Assembly (NCBI GenBank): GCA_965153355.1
Contig: OZ231126.1
Span: forward strand, 25,482,001-25,546,000
DNA length: 64,000 nucleotides
Reading direction: 5' to 3'
Source: Flaccisagitta enflata
Lineage: Eukaryota > Chaetognatha > Sagittoidea > Aphragmophora
Under the pieces are notes generated by a model that was given only the letters and a program-made list of their open reading frames with translations, made no database searches and was not told where the DNA came from. Position 1 is the first letter of the stretch. Each line of letters starts with the position of its first letter. The translations under genes were made by a program, and so were the position numbers. This document shows, one piece after another, positions 36,957 through 49,247 of this stretch.

Positions 36957-39436
36957 CCTCGTCGCAATTGGGAATAGTCCAAGCATTAAGAAAATATTCT
37001 TCCTTGATCGTGTCCTTTGAGAAATCAACGACCAAAAAAGGTCCATCGGGAAGATTTGGACAATCTGTCGAAGCCCCGAAAGCAAAACTCGGAACGGAAA
37101 TGACGAAGTTGTCCGGCGCCGGAGATTGATTGAGTTGGTTGCTTTTCTGCGCGTCCGATATCAATGCAGCGGAATCATCCGGAAATGTGATCAAGGTTTG
37201 ACCCGCGCTTCTGTTAAATAATAGAAAGTTTACAGTTGAATCTCGCAACAACGGATGTCAAGAGACTAACACATTCAATTACCGGATTTGCTCTTATTAT
37301 CGCCCCGGGCGCTTTTGATATTGAAATTCAACAATTATGCTCCTATTAGCGCCCCATGTTACCAATAAATGTATTTAGTTAGATAATGAATTTATCCAAA
37401 TTCCTTCATTTTAAGGTAAAACAGGTCGCCCAAGGGAAATATGTGGTCAGCGATATCGGTTGCCCTGCTTTGAGTGATTATGAATTACAGTGAGGGGAAG
37501 TAGGGCAGCGGCCCAGAAGGGGACAAAGTCCTGTAGAACACAGGGGGACTTTCATTCGTCCTGCCTGAACAAGTGGATGAGATGCTATAGCCTGAGAGGC
37601 CAGGTTTGAGGCCTGAGAGGTTGGATTTGAGATCTGAAAGGCCGGTTTTGAAGCCTGAGGGGCTGGATTTGAGGCCTGAGAGGCTGGATTTGAGGCCTGA
37701 GAGGCTGGATTTGAGACCTAAGAGGCTGGATTTGAGGCCTGAGAGGCCAGATTTGAGGCCTGAGAGGCCAGATTTGAGGCCTGAGAGGCCAGATTTGAGG
37801 CCTGAGGGGCCAGATTTGTGGCCTGAGAGGCCAGATATGAGGCCTGAGGAGCCTGATAGGGGGGGATGAACGGACGAACGGACGGACGGACGGACGGACG
37901 GACGGACAGACGGACGGACGGACGGACGGACGGACGGACGAACGAACGGACGGATGGACGAACGAACGAAAGTCCCCCTGTGTTCTACAGGACTTCGTCC
38001 CCTTTGGGGCCGCTGCCCAAAAAGGCATCAATTCATGTGCTCTGCATGAACATTTTTTTTCTTTTTTTTTTGTTTAGCAGATTTATATTATTGCCAATAT
38101 AGGAAAATCAAAGAAACACAAAAGGACGTAGGTTTCATATCCGTTATAGCGTGGGGTAACTTAAGCATCACTTTGATTTTTGATAAGGGCTAGTTTGCAA
38201 GTTACCCATCCACGAAATTTTAAAGACAGATAAAAACGGCACATCCATGGATGCAAGAATTACAAAAAGACGGACTAAGAGGAGACCCGTCGTTCGATAG
38301 ATGGACACCTCATTCTGTGAGCGTTGGTCTTGTCCTTCAATCTGTTATTCGTTCTCTTCTACAAAAGAAAACAGGGCAGGGTACAGGGCTACTCAAGTCG
38401 CGTGCGGCTGGGTAGGGGCAGTGATAAAGCAGGCCAACCATACGTTTGGTCAGGGGCAGAAGTCCAAAAAACACTCAAAAAACGCCAAAGAGGCTAAGTG
38501 TTACTGAATGACTAACAGACAGACTGACCGACAGAATGACATACCAACAGACTGACAGACCAACCAACCAACTGACCGACCGACCTAGCGAGATGTAGAG
38601 TCGCGTGCACGTGACTAAAAACAGGCCCGCGGACAAACCGCCTTACTCAGTTCAGAAATCTTTCAGTTCCTGGACCCTTATGATATGATATTCTGACCAG
38701 CTAATTTGCATAAAGTGGTTCATCATCGGTTCAAGCAATCTTCAAACTTGGCAGCTGCGACAAGCAATCATCGTTTCGCAGAGGAACTCAATCGCTTTCT
38801 TAGCGTTTCATAGTCAGTAGACTCAGTACTGAAAGTATTGTTGTTAATCTTTGTCTTTGCTTTCAAGGAGGGTATATTTGGTTTACAGAATCTGCATGGA
38901 CAGTTGTTCTCAACCGATTTGAGTTAGCGAAAATTGGCGATCGTGTTGATGGAAACAAGCCCGCCCGATCTTGTGATGCTCAAATTGCTCGTTTGAAAAG
39001 ATTCGCGAATGCGGATCTCGCCGTTGCTGCAGCTCCCTTACCTCCTGAAATGTGTCTGGTTAGGGGCTTTAGATTTCATACCTTCGTCCCTTCCTAAGGT
39101 TTCGGGCCGGAAAATTGAAGCAAACTTGAACATGAGGGTATGGGGTCTAATATAACAGTGTATGGACAATAATGTCAATTTTTGCCAGCAGGGTGGCAAA
39201 AACAAACTTGATGCCAGGAAGCGGATTTGACTAGTGTGAGTACAATGAAGTGATCTATACATATTTGTGTACCTTGAAGTCATCTAATTCTAGTACCATA
39301 AAGTGACCTACAGGCGGTAGATGTCGATACAAAAAGTAATACTCACTCGCACAGCGCTTTCGCTTTCTTGAATATAACCGGTCTGGATTTAAGTAGAACA
39401 TTGAGAACCTCTCAGAGGTTTGCACAGAAGAAGACA
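36957..39436 (-). CDS. candidate multi-exon gene, unknown family
   Basis: Minus-strand exons. Exon 39,436-39,273 (acceptor GTCTCGCTCCACAG, donor AAG|GTACAC) holds 54 codons incl. SSVQTSERFSMFYLNPDRLY and EYYFLYRHLPPVGHFMVLEL. Exon 39,146-39,082 (acceptor TGTTATATTAG, donor AAG|GTATGA) holds 21 codons plus AG. Exon 37,210-36,957 (acceptor CTATTATTTAACAG, donor G|GTAACA) holds 84 codons incl. SAGQTLITFPDDSAALISDA, DNFVISVPSFAFGASTDC and GPFLVVDFSKDTIKEEYFLN. Phases agree: 0, then AG plus A. The last exon is the best coding stretch in the window, with strong RNY codon bias. Another RNY-rich minus frame, 39,145-38,780, is broken by TAA codons (GEIRIRESFQTSNLSITRSG), so exon structure there is uncertain and decay is possible. 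No domain is recognised. The long intron holds HL and FB elements. Confidence 0.45.
37259..38284. repeat. 1-kb segmental duplication, copy 1
   Basis: Matches 39,628-40,611 from CAAGAGACTAACACATTC to CGGACTAAGAGGAG. The main differences are a longer GGAC run here and scattered substitutions. The unit includes FB copy 4, a piece of the 44.4-kb MITE (GGCGCTAATAGGAGC, inverted, about 37,300-37,365) and, after the FB, a GTTTAGCAGATTTATATT segment resembling MITE D interior. A MITE D terminus (CAGTTGAATCTCGCAAC) starts at 37,233, just outside the duplicated part. Confidence 0.9.
37420..38022. mobile_element. FB foldback element, copy 4
   Basis: ACAGGTCGCCCAAGGGAAAT start; left arm 37,502-37,560; 21-bp satellite with unit GAGGCCTGAGAGGCTGG; GGAC-rich run; right arm 37,968-38,022. 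Arm type GGGGACAAAGTCCTGTAGAA. Confidence 0.85.
38370..38621 (+). mobile_element. HL element, subfamily A, complete
   Basis: AACAGGGCAGGGTACAGGGC start (stem GGGCAGGGTACAGGGC variant); AGTCGCGTGCGGCTGGG; GGTCAGGGGCAGAAGTCC; long GACTGACCGACAGAC core; 3' hairpin AGTCGCGTGCACGTGACT and AAAAA. It lies in the candidate gene's long intron. Confidence 0.75.
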
Positions 39437-39627
39437 CTGTGGAGCGAGACAAAAAGAAGTTAACAGTAGATCTCGTCTAGACTTGAGATAACGGGGGTAA
39501 ACATTATGGAAAAACATATAGAGCCAGGAGACTAATATTTGGAATTCACGCTGGCATCAATAACACCAATATTCCAATATTCTTAAGGATTCTTCTGAGG
39601 GAACATTGCCTAAAATTAACTTTTCCA

Positions 39628-40611
39628 CAAGAGACTAACACATTCAATTACCGGATTTGCTCTTATTATCGCCCCGGGCGCTTTTGATATTGAAATTCAA
39701 CAATTATGCTCCTATTAGCGCCCCATGTTACCAATAAATGTATTTAGTTAGATAATGAATTTATCCAAATTCCTTCATTTTAAGGTAAAACAGGTCGCCC
39801 AAGGGCAATATGTGGTCAGCGATACCGGTTGCCCTGCTTTGAGTGATTATGAATTACAGTGAGGGGAAGTAGGGCAGCGGCCCAGAAGGGGACAAAGTCC
39901 TGTAGAACACAGGGGGACTTTCATTGGTCCTGCCTGAACAAGTGGATGAGATGCTATAGCCTGAGAGGCCAGGTTTGAGGCCTGAGAGGTTGGATTTGAG
40001 ATCTGAAAGGCCGGTTTTGAAGCCTGAGGGGCTGGATTTGAGGCCTGAGAGGCTGGATTTGAGGCCTGAGAGGCTGGATTTGAGACCTAAGAGGCTGGAT
40101 TTGAGGCCTGAGAGGCCAGATTTGAGGCCTGAGAGGCCAGATTTGAGGCCTGAGAGACCAGATTTGAGGCCTGAGGGGCCAGATTCGTGGCCTGAGAGGC
40201 CAGATATGAGGCCTGAAGAGCCTGATAGGGGGGGGATGAACGGACGAACGAACGGACGAACTAACGAACGGACGGATGGACGGACGAACGAACGAAAGTC
40301 CCCCTGTGTCCTACAGGACTTCGTCCCCTTCGGGGCCGCTGCCCAAAAAGGCATCAATTCATGTGCTCTGTATGAACATTTTTTTTCTTTTTTTTTTTGT
40401 TTAGCAGATTTATATCATTGCCAATATAGGAAAATCAAAGAAACACAAAAGGACGTAGGTTTCATATCCGTTATAGCGTGGGGTAACTTAAGCATCACTT
40501 TGATTTTTGATAAGGGCTAGTTTGCAAGTTACCCATCCACGAAATTTTAAAGACAGATAAAAACGGCACATCCATGGATGCAAGAATTACAAAAAGACGG
40601 ACTAAGAGGAG
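39628..40611. repeat. 1-kb segmental duplication, copy 2
   Basis: Direct copy of 37,259-38,284, 2.37 kb downstream. Its right edge is exactly the start of a (GT)n tract at 40,612. Confidence 0.9.
39788..40349. mobile_element. FB foldback element, copy 5
   Basis: Copy of FB 4 within the duplication, with a shorter GGAC run. Arms 39,870-39,925 and 40,295-40,349 remain complementary. Confidence 0.85.
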
Positions 40612-40736
40612 GTGTGTGTGTGTGTGTGAGAGAGAGTGTGTGCTCTCGCGCACACAGAGATTGTGAAAGTGTATGCGTGCATTTACAAGAGTGTGAACAA
40701 AAGAATAAAAAGTACTTTACTACAACTTTTCCACAA
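40612..40736. repeat. (GT)n plus 85-bp segment repeated at 43.87 kb
   Basis: CTCTCGCGCACACAGAG, GTGAAAGTGTATGCGTGC and ACAAGAGTGTGAACAAAAG (40,641-40,717) recur in direct orientation at 43,880-43,957. Each is preceded by (GT)n. The two copies flank the 2.8-kb element. Confidence 0.8.
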
Positions 40737-40738
40737 TA

Positions 40739-43541
40739 CAGTATGTTTTTTCTGAACTGATACGAATGAAAATCTTATAACTTTGGGATGGAGCAAGATA
40801 TTCAAAATCCGAAAAAAACGCAAGATAGATCTTGGTCTGCAGATTTTTTATCTTAAAAGGAATGATCCATCAGTTTAAAAAAGTAAGCCCCCACTTTATG
40901 TAAATCAAAATGTTCATTTCTCAAATAGTGTAAATTCTCAAAAGCATCTCTTAAGTACATCATGTTAAATTCATGCTGGATCTCTATAGATCAAGCTAAA
41001 ACTCCAGGAGTGGTCTTAAATGCAAGAAAACTAATCATAGATGCTCATTCTGCCTCATCATTGTGACAGAATTACCAATTTTAAGTTCAGAGTCACAAAT
41101 TAATCATTTTTTCTCTAAAATGTGCAAAAAAACACATTTTTTGGTGCAAAATGTTGATGATAATTGAGCCACTTGTGTTTTTAATTCAAATTGGAGGAAT
41201 AAGTCAATTCAGTTTGTTCACTACAGCGTCTTGGATCAAAATCAGGATAATAGGAGATATATCGTGAGCGATTTACCCTGCGTTAATTAACGGCACATTA
41301 ACGCCTCTAATTAACAAAATTGTTAATAAAAGGCAAAAAAGTACCATTAATTAACGGTAGTTTTTATGCTGTTAATTAACACTTAAAAAACAGTCGTTAA
41401 TTAACGGTATATAGGTACCATGAAATTAACTAAAGAAAATATTTCTTTATTTTTGAGAAATTCAATGAAAATAAGTGCTAAAAGCTGTTGTTAATTATCA
41501 GGTACCTATATGCTGTTAATTAACATGCCATTTTTGATGTTAATTAACACCCCATTTTATGCGTTAATTAACACAAAAAAAATATAGATTATTAACAAAT
41601 TGTTAAAAATATACAATTTTTTCGTGTTAATTAACGGGTGAAATGTGGTGTTAATTAACATCAAAAACAGTGTGTTAATTAACACAAAAAAATATAGATT
41701 ATTAACTATTTGATCAAGTACCTATATGCTGTTAATCAACATGATGTTTTTTATATTAATTAACACCAGATTTCATGCATTGATTGACACACAAAAAATA
41801 GAGATACCTCTATGCTGTTAATTAACATGCTGTTTTTGATGTTAGTTAACACCACATTTTACCCATTAATTAACACAAAAAGATATAGATTATCAAAAAT
41901 TGATAAAGATATACAATTTTTTTGTGATAATTAATGGGTGAAATGTGGTGTTAATTAACATCAAAAACAGCCTGTTTATTAACACAGAAAAAATATAGAT
42001 TATTAACAAATTGATCTGGTGCCTATATGCAGTTAATCAACATGCTGTTTTTGATGTTGATTAACACCAAATTTCATGCGTTAATTAACACCCAAAAAAT
42101 ATTGATGATTAACAAATTGTTGAAATATACAATTCTTTTGTGTTAATTAACGGGTGAAATGTGGTGTAAATTGACAGCATTAGAGGTACCTGATCAATTT
42201 GTTAATAATCTATATTTTTCTGCGTTAATTAACACACTGTTTTTGATGTTAATTAACACCATATTTTATTCTTAAATTAACCCTAAAACATTGTATATTT
42301 TCAACAATTTGTTTATAATCCATATTCTTTTTGTGTTGATTATTGCATGAAATGTGGTGTTAATTAACATCAAAAACAGTGTGTTAATTAACACAGAAAA
42401 ATTATAGATTATTAACAAATTGATAAGGTACCTTTATGCTGTTAATTAACACCAGATTTAACCCGTTAATTAATACAAAAGAATTGTATATCTTTAACAA
42501 TTTGTTAATAATCAATATTTTTTTGTGTTAATTAACGCATGAAATTTGGTGTTAATTAACATAAAAAACAGCATGTTGATTAACAGCATATAGGTACCTG
42601 ATCAATTTGTTAATAATCTATATTTTTTCTGTGTTAATTAACAGGCTGTTTTTGATGTTAATTAACACCACATTTCACCCGTTAATCAATACAAAAAAAT
42701 TTTATGTCTTTATCAATTTGTTAATAATCTATGTTTTTTTTGTGTTAATTAACGGGTGAAATGTGGTGTTAATTAACATCAAAAACAGCATGTTAATTAA
42801 CAGCATAGAGGTACCTGATCAATTTTTTGATAATCTGTATTTTTATGTGTTAATTAACGCATGAAATCTGGTGTTAATTAGTAAAAAAAAAAGGATGTTG
42901 ATTGACAGCGTATAGGTACCTGATCAATTTGTTAATAATCTATATTTTTTTGTGTTAATTAACACACTGTTATGGATGTTAATTAACACCACATTTGACC
43001 TGTTAATTAACACAAAAAATTTATATATTTTTAACAATTTGTTAACAATCTATATTTTTTTTGTGTTAATTAACGCATAAAATGGGGTGTAAATTAACAT
43101 CAAAAATAGCATGTTAATTAACAGCATATAGGTACCTGATAATTAACAACAGCTTTTAGCACTTATTTTCATTGAATTTCTTGAAAATAAACAAAATATT
43201 TTTCTTAGTTAATTTCATGGTACCTATATAGTGTTAGTTAACGGCGTTAAAGTACTGTTAATTACCATGGCCAAAATCAGGGACGATATACCAGGATAAT
43301 AGATACGAAGTTGTGATGATATTATAAGAATTTTGCTTATGAATTTGGCAATTTTCTTTAAAAACACTGACTCAGCTTGTTATTACATGATGGTTACACC
43401 ATTTCATGATAAACCATAAGAAAAGAACATGAAAAATCTGCAAACCAATATCTATCTAGCACTTTTTTCGGATTTTGAATATCTTGTTCCATCCCAAAGT
43501 TATAAGATTTTCATTCGTATCAGTTCAGAAAAAACATACTG
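40739..43541. mobile_element. 2.8-kb TA-flanked TIR element
   Basis: The left end CAGTATGTTTTTTCTGAACT and the inverted right end are the same for about 110 bp (40,739-40,850 and 43,541-43,432) with a handful of mismatches. TA lies at both outer edges (40,737-40,738; 43,542-43,543). CAGT-type ends and TA duplication suggest a Tc1/mariner-pogo relative. No transposase frame is visible; the middle is the palindrome array at 41,254-43,291. Confidence 0.75.
41254..43291. repeat. TTAATTAA palindrome array, inverted halves
   Basis: Tens of GTTAATTAAC palindromes are spaced by about 20-40 bp. Recurring links are CATCAAAAACAG, AATATAGATTATTAACAAATTG, GGTACCTATATGCTG and GGGTGAAATGTGG. The two outer blocks are inverse copies (GGTACCATGAAATTAACTAA near 41,416; its complement near 43,220), and the extremes share TATATCGT. 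CAGGATAATAG flanks the array directly on both sides (41,243-41,253; 43,292-43,302). It has no coding potential. Confidence 0.8.
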
Positions 43542-43566
43542 TATGTTCTGTAAAAATATTGCTCGT

Positions 43567-43872
<306 letters not shown>

Positions 43873-44128
43873 GTGTGTGTTTTCTCGCGCGCACTCTGAT
43901 CGTGAAAGTGTATACGTGCATTTACAAGAATGTGAACAAAAGAATAAAAAGTTCTTTCGTCTTCCTTTCTTCCTTTCTATTCTTAGAAGACCACAAAGAA
44001 AGAGAGAAAAGGCAAGAGGCCGTCTTACATACCCAATCTTGATCCAAATTAAATGTGAGACACCAACTTTGAAAAATGAGGGAATGCCGAATTGACATTC
44101 CCCACAAGATTGAATAGAAAAGAGGCAA

Positions 44129-44242
<114 letters not shown>

Positions 44243-44436
44243 TCACAGGCAGACAAAGACAGAAACAGTTAGACACTAGGTGGGCATTATGCAGTTAGTA
44301 CTAATGTTTTGTCTAGCAACATAGTGATGAGTACGCAAGGATTATTTCTCACCGTATAAACCCTGAGTTTACTTTCGTGCCCATGTAATATTTCATTATT
44401 TTCATAGATGACTTCTTTTGTTTCAATTTGTTTCTA

Positions 44437-44769
44437 CTGTATTTTTTTCTAGAAAGCGCCCCCCTCCAAAAAGCGCCCCCCCTCTTTTTTTTTAGTGTTA
44501 CACTTTTCAGAAAAGATTTGGACAGAAATATTTGGTAAAAATGATGAAATAATACAACACAACAAGCCATTTTCAAAGACTTTTAAACAGATATATGCAA
44601 TGAATATCTCCATTTTGAGTCAAATTTAGCATTTTGGTAGCCTCTCATGAAAAAGATAGACTGAATGACAGTTCATCTAAAATGTAAAGGGGCGCTAATT
44701 GGAGGGTTAAGAAGCAAAATCATATTTCAATTTTAAAAGCGTCCGGGGCGCTTTTTAGAAAAAATACAG
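44437..44769. mobile_element. MITE, 333 bp, TA-flanked
   Basis: Left CTGTATTTTTTTCTAGAAAG and inverted right CTGTATTTTTTCTAAAAAGC, both leading into CGCCCC. TA flanks at 44,435-44,436 and 44,770-44,771. The right subterminal region is homologous to the fragment inside the 1-kb duplication. It has no coding capacity. Confidence 0.75.
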
Positions 44770-44771
44770 TA

Positions 44772-45443
<672 letters not shown>

Positions 45444-45835
45444 AGTTACTCCATTTTGAAAGCTTGACTCATCTTTACCTCTTCTTTCCTCCTTCTGGCT
45501 GTTTCTTTTCTTATCATTATATATCAGTCTCTCTGTTTCTCGTTGTCTTGTTACATGTATTTTGAGTTTGAGTATCTGTCGGCCTTTATCCTATTCTATC
45601 TGCCTACCTGAGTATGTCTCTTTTGTCGCTGTCCTCATCTCAGTCTGTCTGTTTTCTACAGTGACACTATATATCAACTGTTGGTTTGACAACTCAAAAA
45701 ACTCAATAAACTCATAAAAAGAAGAAGAAAAACAAGGCCAACACCTATAAGTCGCGTGCAGGACAAAAATAACTGAACTGACCTGACTCCTTATTGTATC
45801 TTTTTATCGAAAATCAGACTTAAACGCAACCCAAA

Positions 45836-46380
45836 ACGGCCCAAACTACACTCAAACCAGACTCACACCAGACTCAAACCAGACTCAAACCAGACTCCAA
45901 CCAGACTCAAACCAGACTCAAACCAGAATTAAACCAGACCAAAACCAGACCTAAATCAGACATAAATCAGACATAAACCAGACATAAACCAGACATAAAC
46001 CAGATTTAAGCCAAACTCAAACCAAATTCAAACCAGACTCAAACCAGACTCAAACCAGACTCAAACCAGACTCAAACCAGACTCAAACCAAACTCAAACC
46101 AGATTCAAACCAGACTCAAACCAGACTCAAACCAGACTCAAACCAGACCAAAACCAGGCTCAAACCAGGCTCAAACCAGAATCAAACCAGACTCAAACCA
46201 GACTCAAACCGGACTCAAACCAGACTCAAACCAGACTCAAACCAGAATTAAACCAGACCAAAACCAGACCAAAACCAGACCTAAATCAGACCTAAATCAA
46301 ACATAAACCAGACAAACCAGCAGACTTCAACCAGCAGACTTCAACCAGCAGACTTTAATCAGCAGACTTTAACCAGCAAA
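45836..46380. repeat. 11-bp minisatellite (ACCAGACTCAA)n
   Basis: About 45 units with variants ATAAACCAGAC and AGACCAAAACC. It passes into GCAGACTTTAACCA units at the right end. Confidence 0.9.
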
Positions 46381-46385
46381 CTTTA

Positions 46386-46434
46386 ACCAAAAATGACCAA
46401 AAATGACCAAAAATGACCAAAAATGACCAAAACA
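46386..46434. repeat. 10-bp (ATGACCAAAA)n, small block
   Basis: Five units of the same repeat that forms the large array at 47,715. Confidence 0.85.
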
Positions 46435-46599
46435 GAGGCCTTGGTCGCGGTAAACCACCTCCGGCTCCATCTCCTCCTCCTGGATTTTTTTCCGCGTCCG
46501 CGTCATTTCCACATCCGCGTCTTATCCAGTGATTTTTTTTCATCTAATTACCTTCACTGACTATTTTATGGTTTAAAACAAAAAAAAAAAAAGAAAGAA

Positions 46600-46760
46600 A
46601 GAATTGATGAATGAATGAATGAATAACTGAATGCATGAATGAATGAATGAATTAATGAATGAATGAATGAATGAATGAATGAATGAATGAATGAATGAAT
46701 GAATGAATGAATGGAAGAATGAATGAATGAATGAATGGAAGAATGAAAGAATGAAAAAAA
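46600..46760. repeat. (GAAT)n tetranucleotide
   Basis: GAAT run with a few GGAA breaks. Confidence 0.9.
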
Positions 46761-46779
46761 AACAATGAAAAAACACAAG

Positions 46780-47041
46780 ATTGCGATTTTGAAAGAAAAA
46801 AAGAAAGAAAGAATGAATGAAAGAATGAAAGAATGAAAGAAAGAATGAAAGATTAAAAGAATGAAAATATGAAAAAAAAAGAAAAGAAGAAAAACAGAAG
46901 GAAAGAAGGAAAGAGAAAAAAAGAAAAAGAAAGGAAGGAAGAAAGGAAGAAGAAAGAAAGGAAGGAAGGAGGAAAAAAGAAAGGAAGGAAGAAAAAAGAA
47001 AGGAGGGAAGAAAAAAGAAAGTAAGGTAGGGAGAAAGAAAA

Positions 47042-47125
<84 letters not shown>

Positions 47126-47130
47126 ACGAG

Positions 47131-47177
<47 letters not shown>

Positions 47178-47540
47178 AAAACGGAGAGAAAGAAAAAGAG
47201 GGAAAAAAAGGAAGAAAGGAATAACAAAAAAGGGAAATAGAAAGAAAGGCAAATGGACAGAAAGAAAACGGGATGTTTGGCAAACGTAAAGTAAGAATGA
47301 AAAAAAGAACTGAAGAAAAACAAAGGGAAAAGACGAGAGAAAAAGTGAAGGGAAAATTGAAAGAAAGAAAGAAAGAAAATATAAAATGGGACAGGTTGGG
47401 AAACAAAGTCAAAAAACATAATCAGAAACGATGAAACAAACAAACAATGAGTGAAAGAAAGAAAGGAAGAGAGAAAAAAGAGGAAGGAAGAAAAAATGAG
47501 GAAGAAAAAAAAGGCAGACAGAAAAAAAGGAATCGGAAAA
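46780..47540. repeat. (GAAA)n and purine-rich tract
   Basis: (GAAA)n is purest at 47,040-47,185; GGAA and GAAAAA mixtures lie on both sides. Long minus-strand F/L/S/I frames are artefacts. Confidence 0.9.
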
Positions 47541-47714
47541 AAAGTTTGAGATAACCGCGTCTGCGTCCGCGTCTTGGTTTGCACAATTGCAACCGGCTCC
47601 GGGTCCGGGTCTCCTATGAGACTCATAGCTCTGATCGCCTCCGCGCCCGCGTCCCTGCATAATTACCGCGTTCACCGCATCCAGCTCCAGATCCGGCTCC
47701 GGATCCGGATCTCT

Positions 47715-48660
47715 GGACCAAAAATGACCAAAAATGACCAAAAATGACCAAAAGGACCAAAAATGATCAAAAATGATCAAAAATGACCAAAAATGACCAA
47801 AAATGACCAAAATGACCAAAAATGACCAAAAATGATCAAAATGACCAAAAATGACCAAAAATGACCAAAAATGATCAAAAATGATCAAAAATGATCAAAA
47901 ATGATCAAAAATGACCAAAAATAACCAAAAATAACCAAAAATAACCAAAAATGACCAAAAATGACCAAAAATGACCAAAAATGACCAAAAATGACCAAAA
48001 ATGACCAAAAATGACCAAAATGACCAAAAATGACCAAAAATGACCAAAAATGACCAAAAACGACCAAAATGACCAAAATGACCAAAATAACCAAAATAAC
48101 AAAAATAACAAAAAAAGATCAAAAATAACCGAAAATGATCAAAAATGACCAAAAAAAAACAAAAAAGACCAAAATGACCAAAAATGATCAAAAATGATCA
48201 AAAATGATCAAAAATGATCAAAAATGATCAAAAATGACCAAAAATGACCAAAAATGACCAAAAATGACCAGAAATGACCAAAATTGACCAAAATAACCAA
48301 AAATGACTAAAATGACCAAAATGACCAAAATGACCAAAAATGACCAAAAATGACCAAAAATGACCAAAAATGACCAAAAATGATCAAAATGACCAAAAAT
48401 GACCAAAATGATCAAAATGATCAAAATGACCAAAATGACCAAAATGACCAAAAATGACCAAAAATGACCAAAAATGACCAAAAATGACCAAAAATGACCA
48501 AAATGATCAAAAATGATCAAAAATGACCAAAAATGACCAAAAATGACCAAAAATGACCAAAAATGACCAAAAACGACCAAAATGACCAAAATAACAAAAA
48601 AAGACCAAAAATGACCAAAAATGACCAAAAATAACCGAAAATGATCAAAAATGACCAAAA
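47715..48660. repeat. 10-bp minisatellite (ATGACCAAAA)n, about 950 bp
   Basis: About 95 units with ATGATCAAAA and ATAACCAAAA variants and occasional 9-bp units. Short (GATCCGG)-like GC-rich segments flank it at 47,560-47,710 and 46,440-46,520. Confidence 0.95.
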
Positions 48661-48853
48661 ACAACAACAAAATGACTCAAAATAACTCCAGACGACCCAA
48701 AAAGACGCAAAAAAGCAAAGTGTTACCGACGGACCAACCGACCGACCGACCGACCGACCGACGGAGCGGGTTGTAGAGTCGCGTGCACGCGACTAAAAAA
48801 CAGCAATCCAGCGATCTACATAAAATGGTCCAGAACTGAGTGGTCCAGATCTA

Positions 48854-49247
48854 CAGTACGATGGGAGCAATGAGGCCCTCAAACAGAGTCTTATTTCCTG
48901 GTTTACCGTTTTGATGAAGTAGCTCAAACTATGTTGTTTTTTTTTTTTAACCAATGGGCCAGTGAATAAAGTTTGATAGTTTTAGCGCTGACAGTTGACC
49001 AAAAAGATGAAAAAATCCAACACCTCTCAGTATTTGTTCTTATGACTCTGAAGATAAAGAGAAACTTCATAAGTACTCAGCACTCTACTGTAAGAGCTAT
49101 AGCAAGGAATGGTAATTCGTGGTCACATCTGTCTTAAATCTCTTGGTGTGAAATTTGGACCCTCAGCCTCCAAAAGAAATTCTTTATTCAGATAGTGTCA
49201 TTGTAGGAGATCATTATTGTGCTGGGCTTATTGCTCCCACCGTACTG
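48854..49247. mobile_element. MITE, 394 bp, TA-flanked
   Basis: Left CAGTACGATGGGAGCAATGA and inverted right CAGTACGGTGGGAGCAATAA; TA on both sides (48,852-48,853; 49,248-49,249). A diverged 5' relative is at 24,020. It has no coding capacity. Confidence 0.75.

Larger units (their letters stand above)
45731..48799 (+). mobile_element. giant HL element (A2) with 3-kb minisatellite core
   Basis: The 5' end AACAAGGCCAACACCTATAA, then AGTCGCGTGCAGGAC, is the A2 start seen reversed at 20,896. The 3' end AAAGTGTTACCGACGGACC, (CGAC)n, then the perfect palindrome AGTCGCGTGCACGCGACT plus TAAAAA is the standard HL terminus. Between them lie only tandem repeats: 11-bp, GAAT/GAAA and 10-bp arrays. Other A2 copies have 10-bp cores of the related type AATGACTTAA, so one expanded element is the simplest reading. 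Two separate half-elements cannot be excluded. Confidence 0.55.

Noticed and set aside
37585-38031. Repeated heptad proteins (LRPERLD / LRPQIWP type) over FB cores, also at 9.1, 25.9, 40.0 and 60.6 kb
   Set aside because: The core period is 21 bp, a multiple of three, so every frame gives a 7-residue repeat. Several frames on both strands are open, which is a sign of repeat structure, not coding.
38701-39058. Plus-strand exons (FELAKIGDRVDGNKPARSCD; NLAAATSNHRFAEELNRFLS)
   Set aside because: There is a good acceptor at 38,888 and an open frame, but the phases do not join. The same triplets read well on the minus strand, which agrees with the flanking minus-strand exons. Strand is unresolved, so I did not list them separately.
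46566-48670. Minus-strand hydrophobic frames up to about 280 codons
   Set aside because: They translate GAAT, GAAA and the 10-bp minisatellite.
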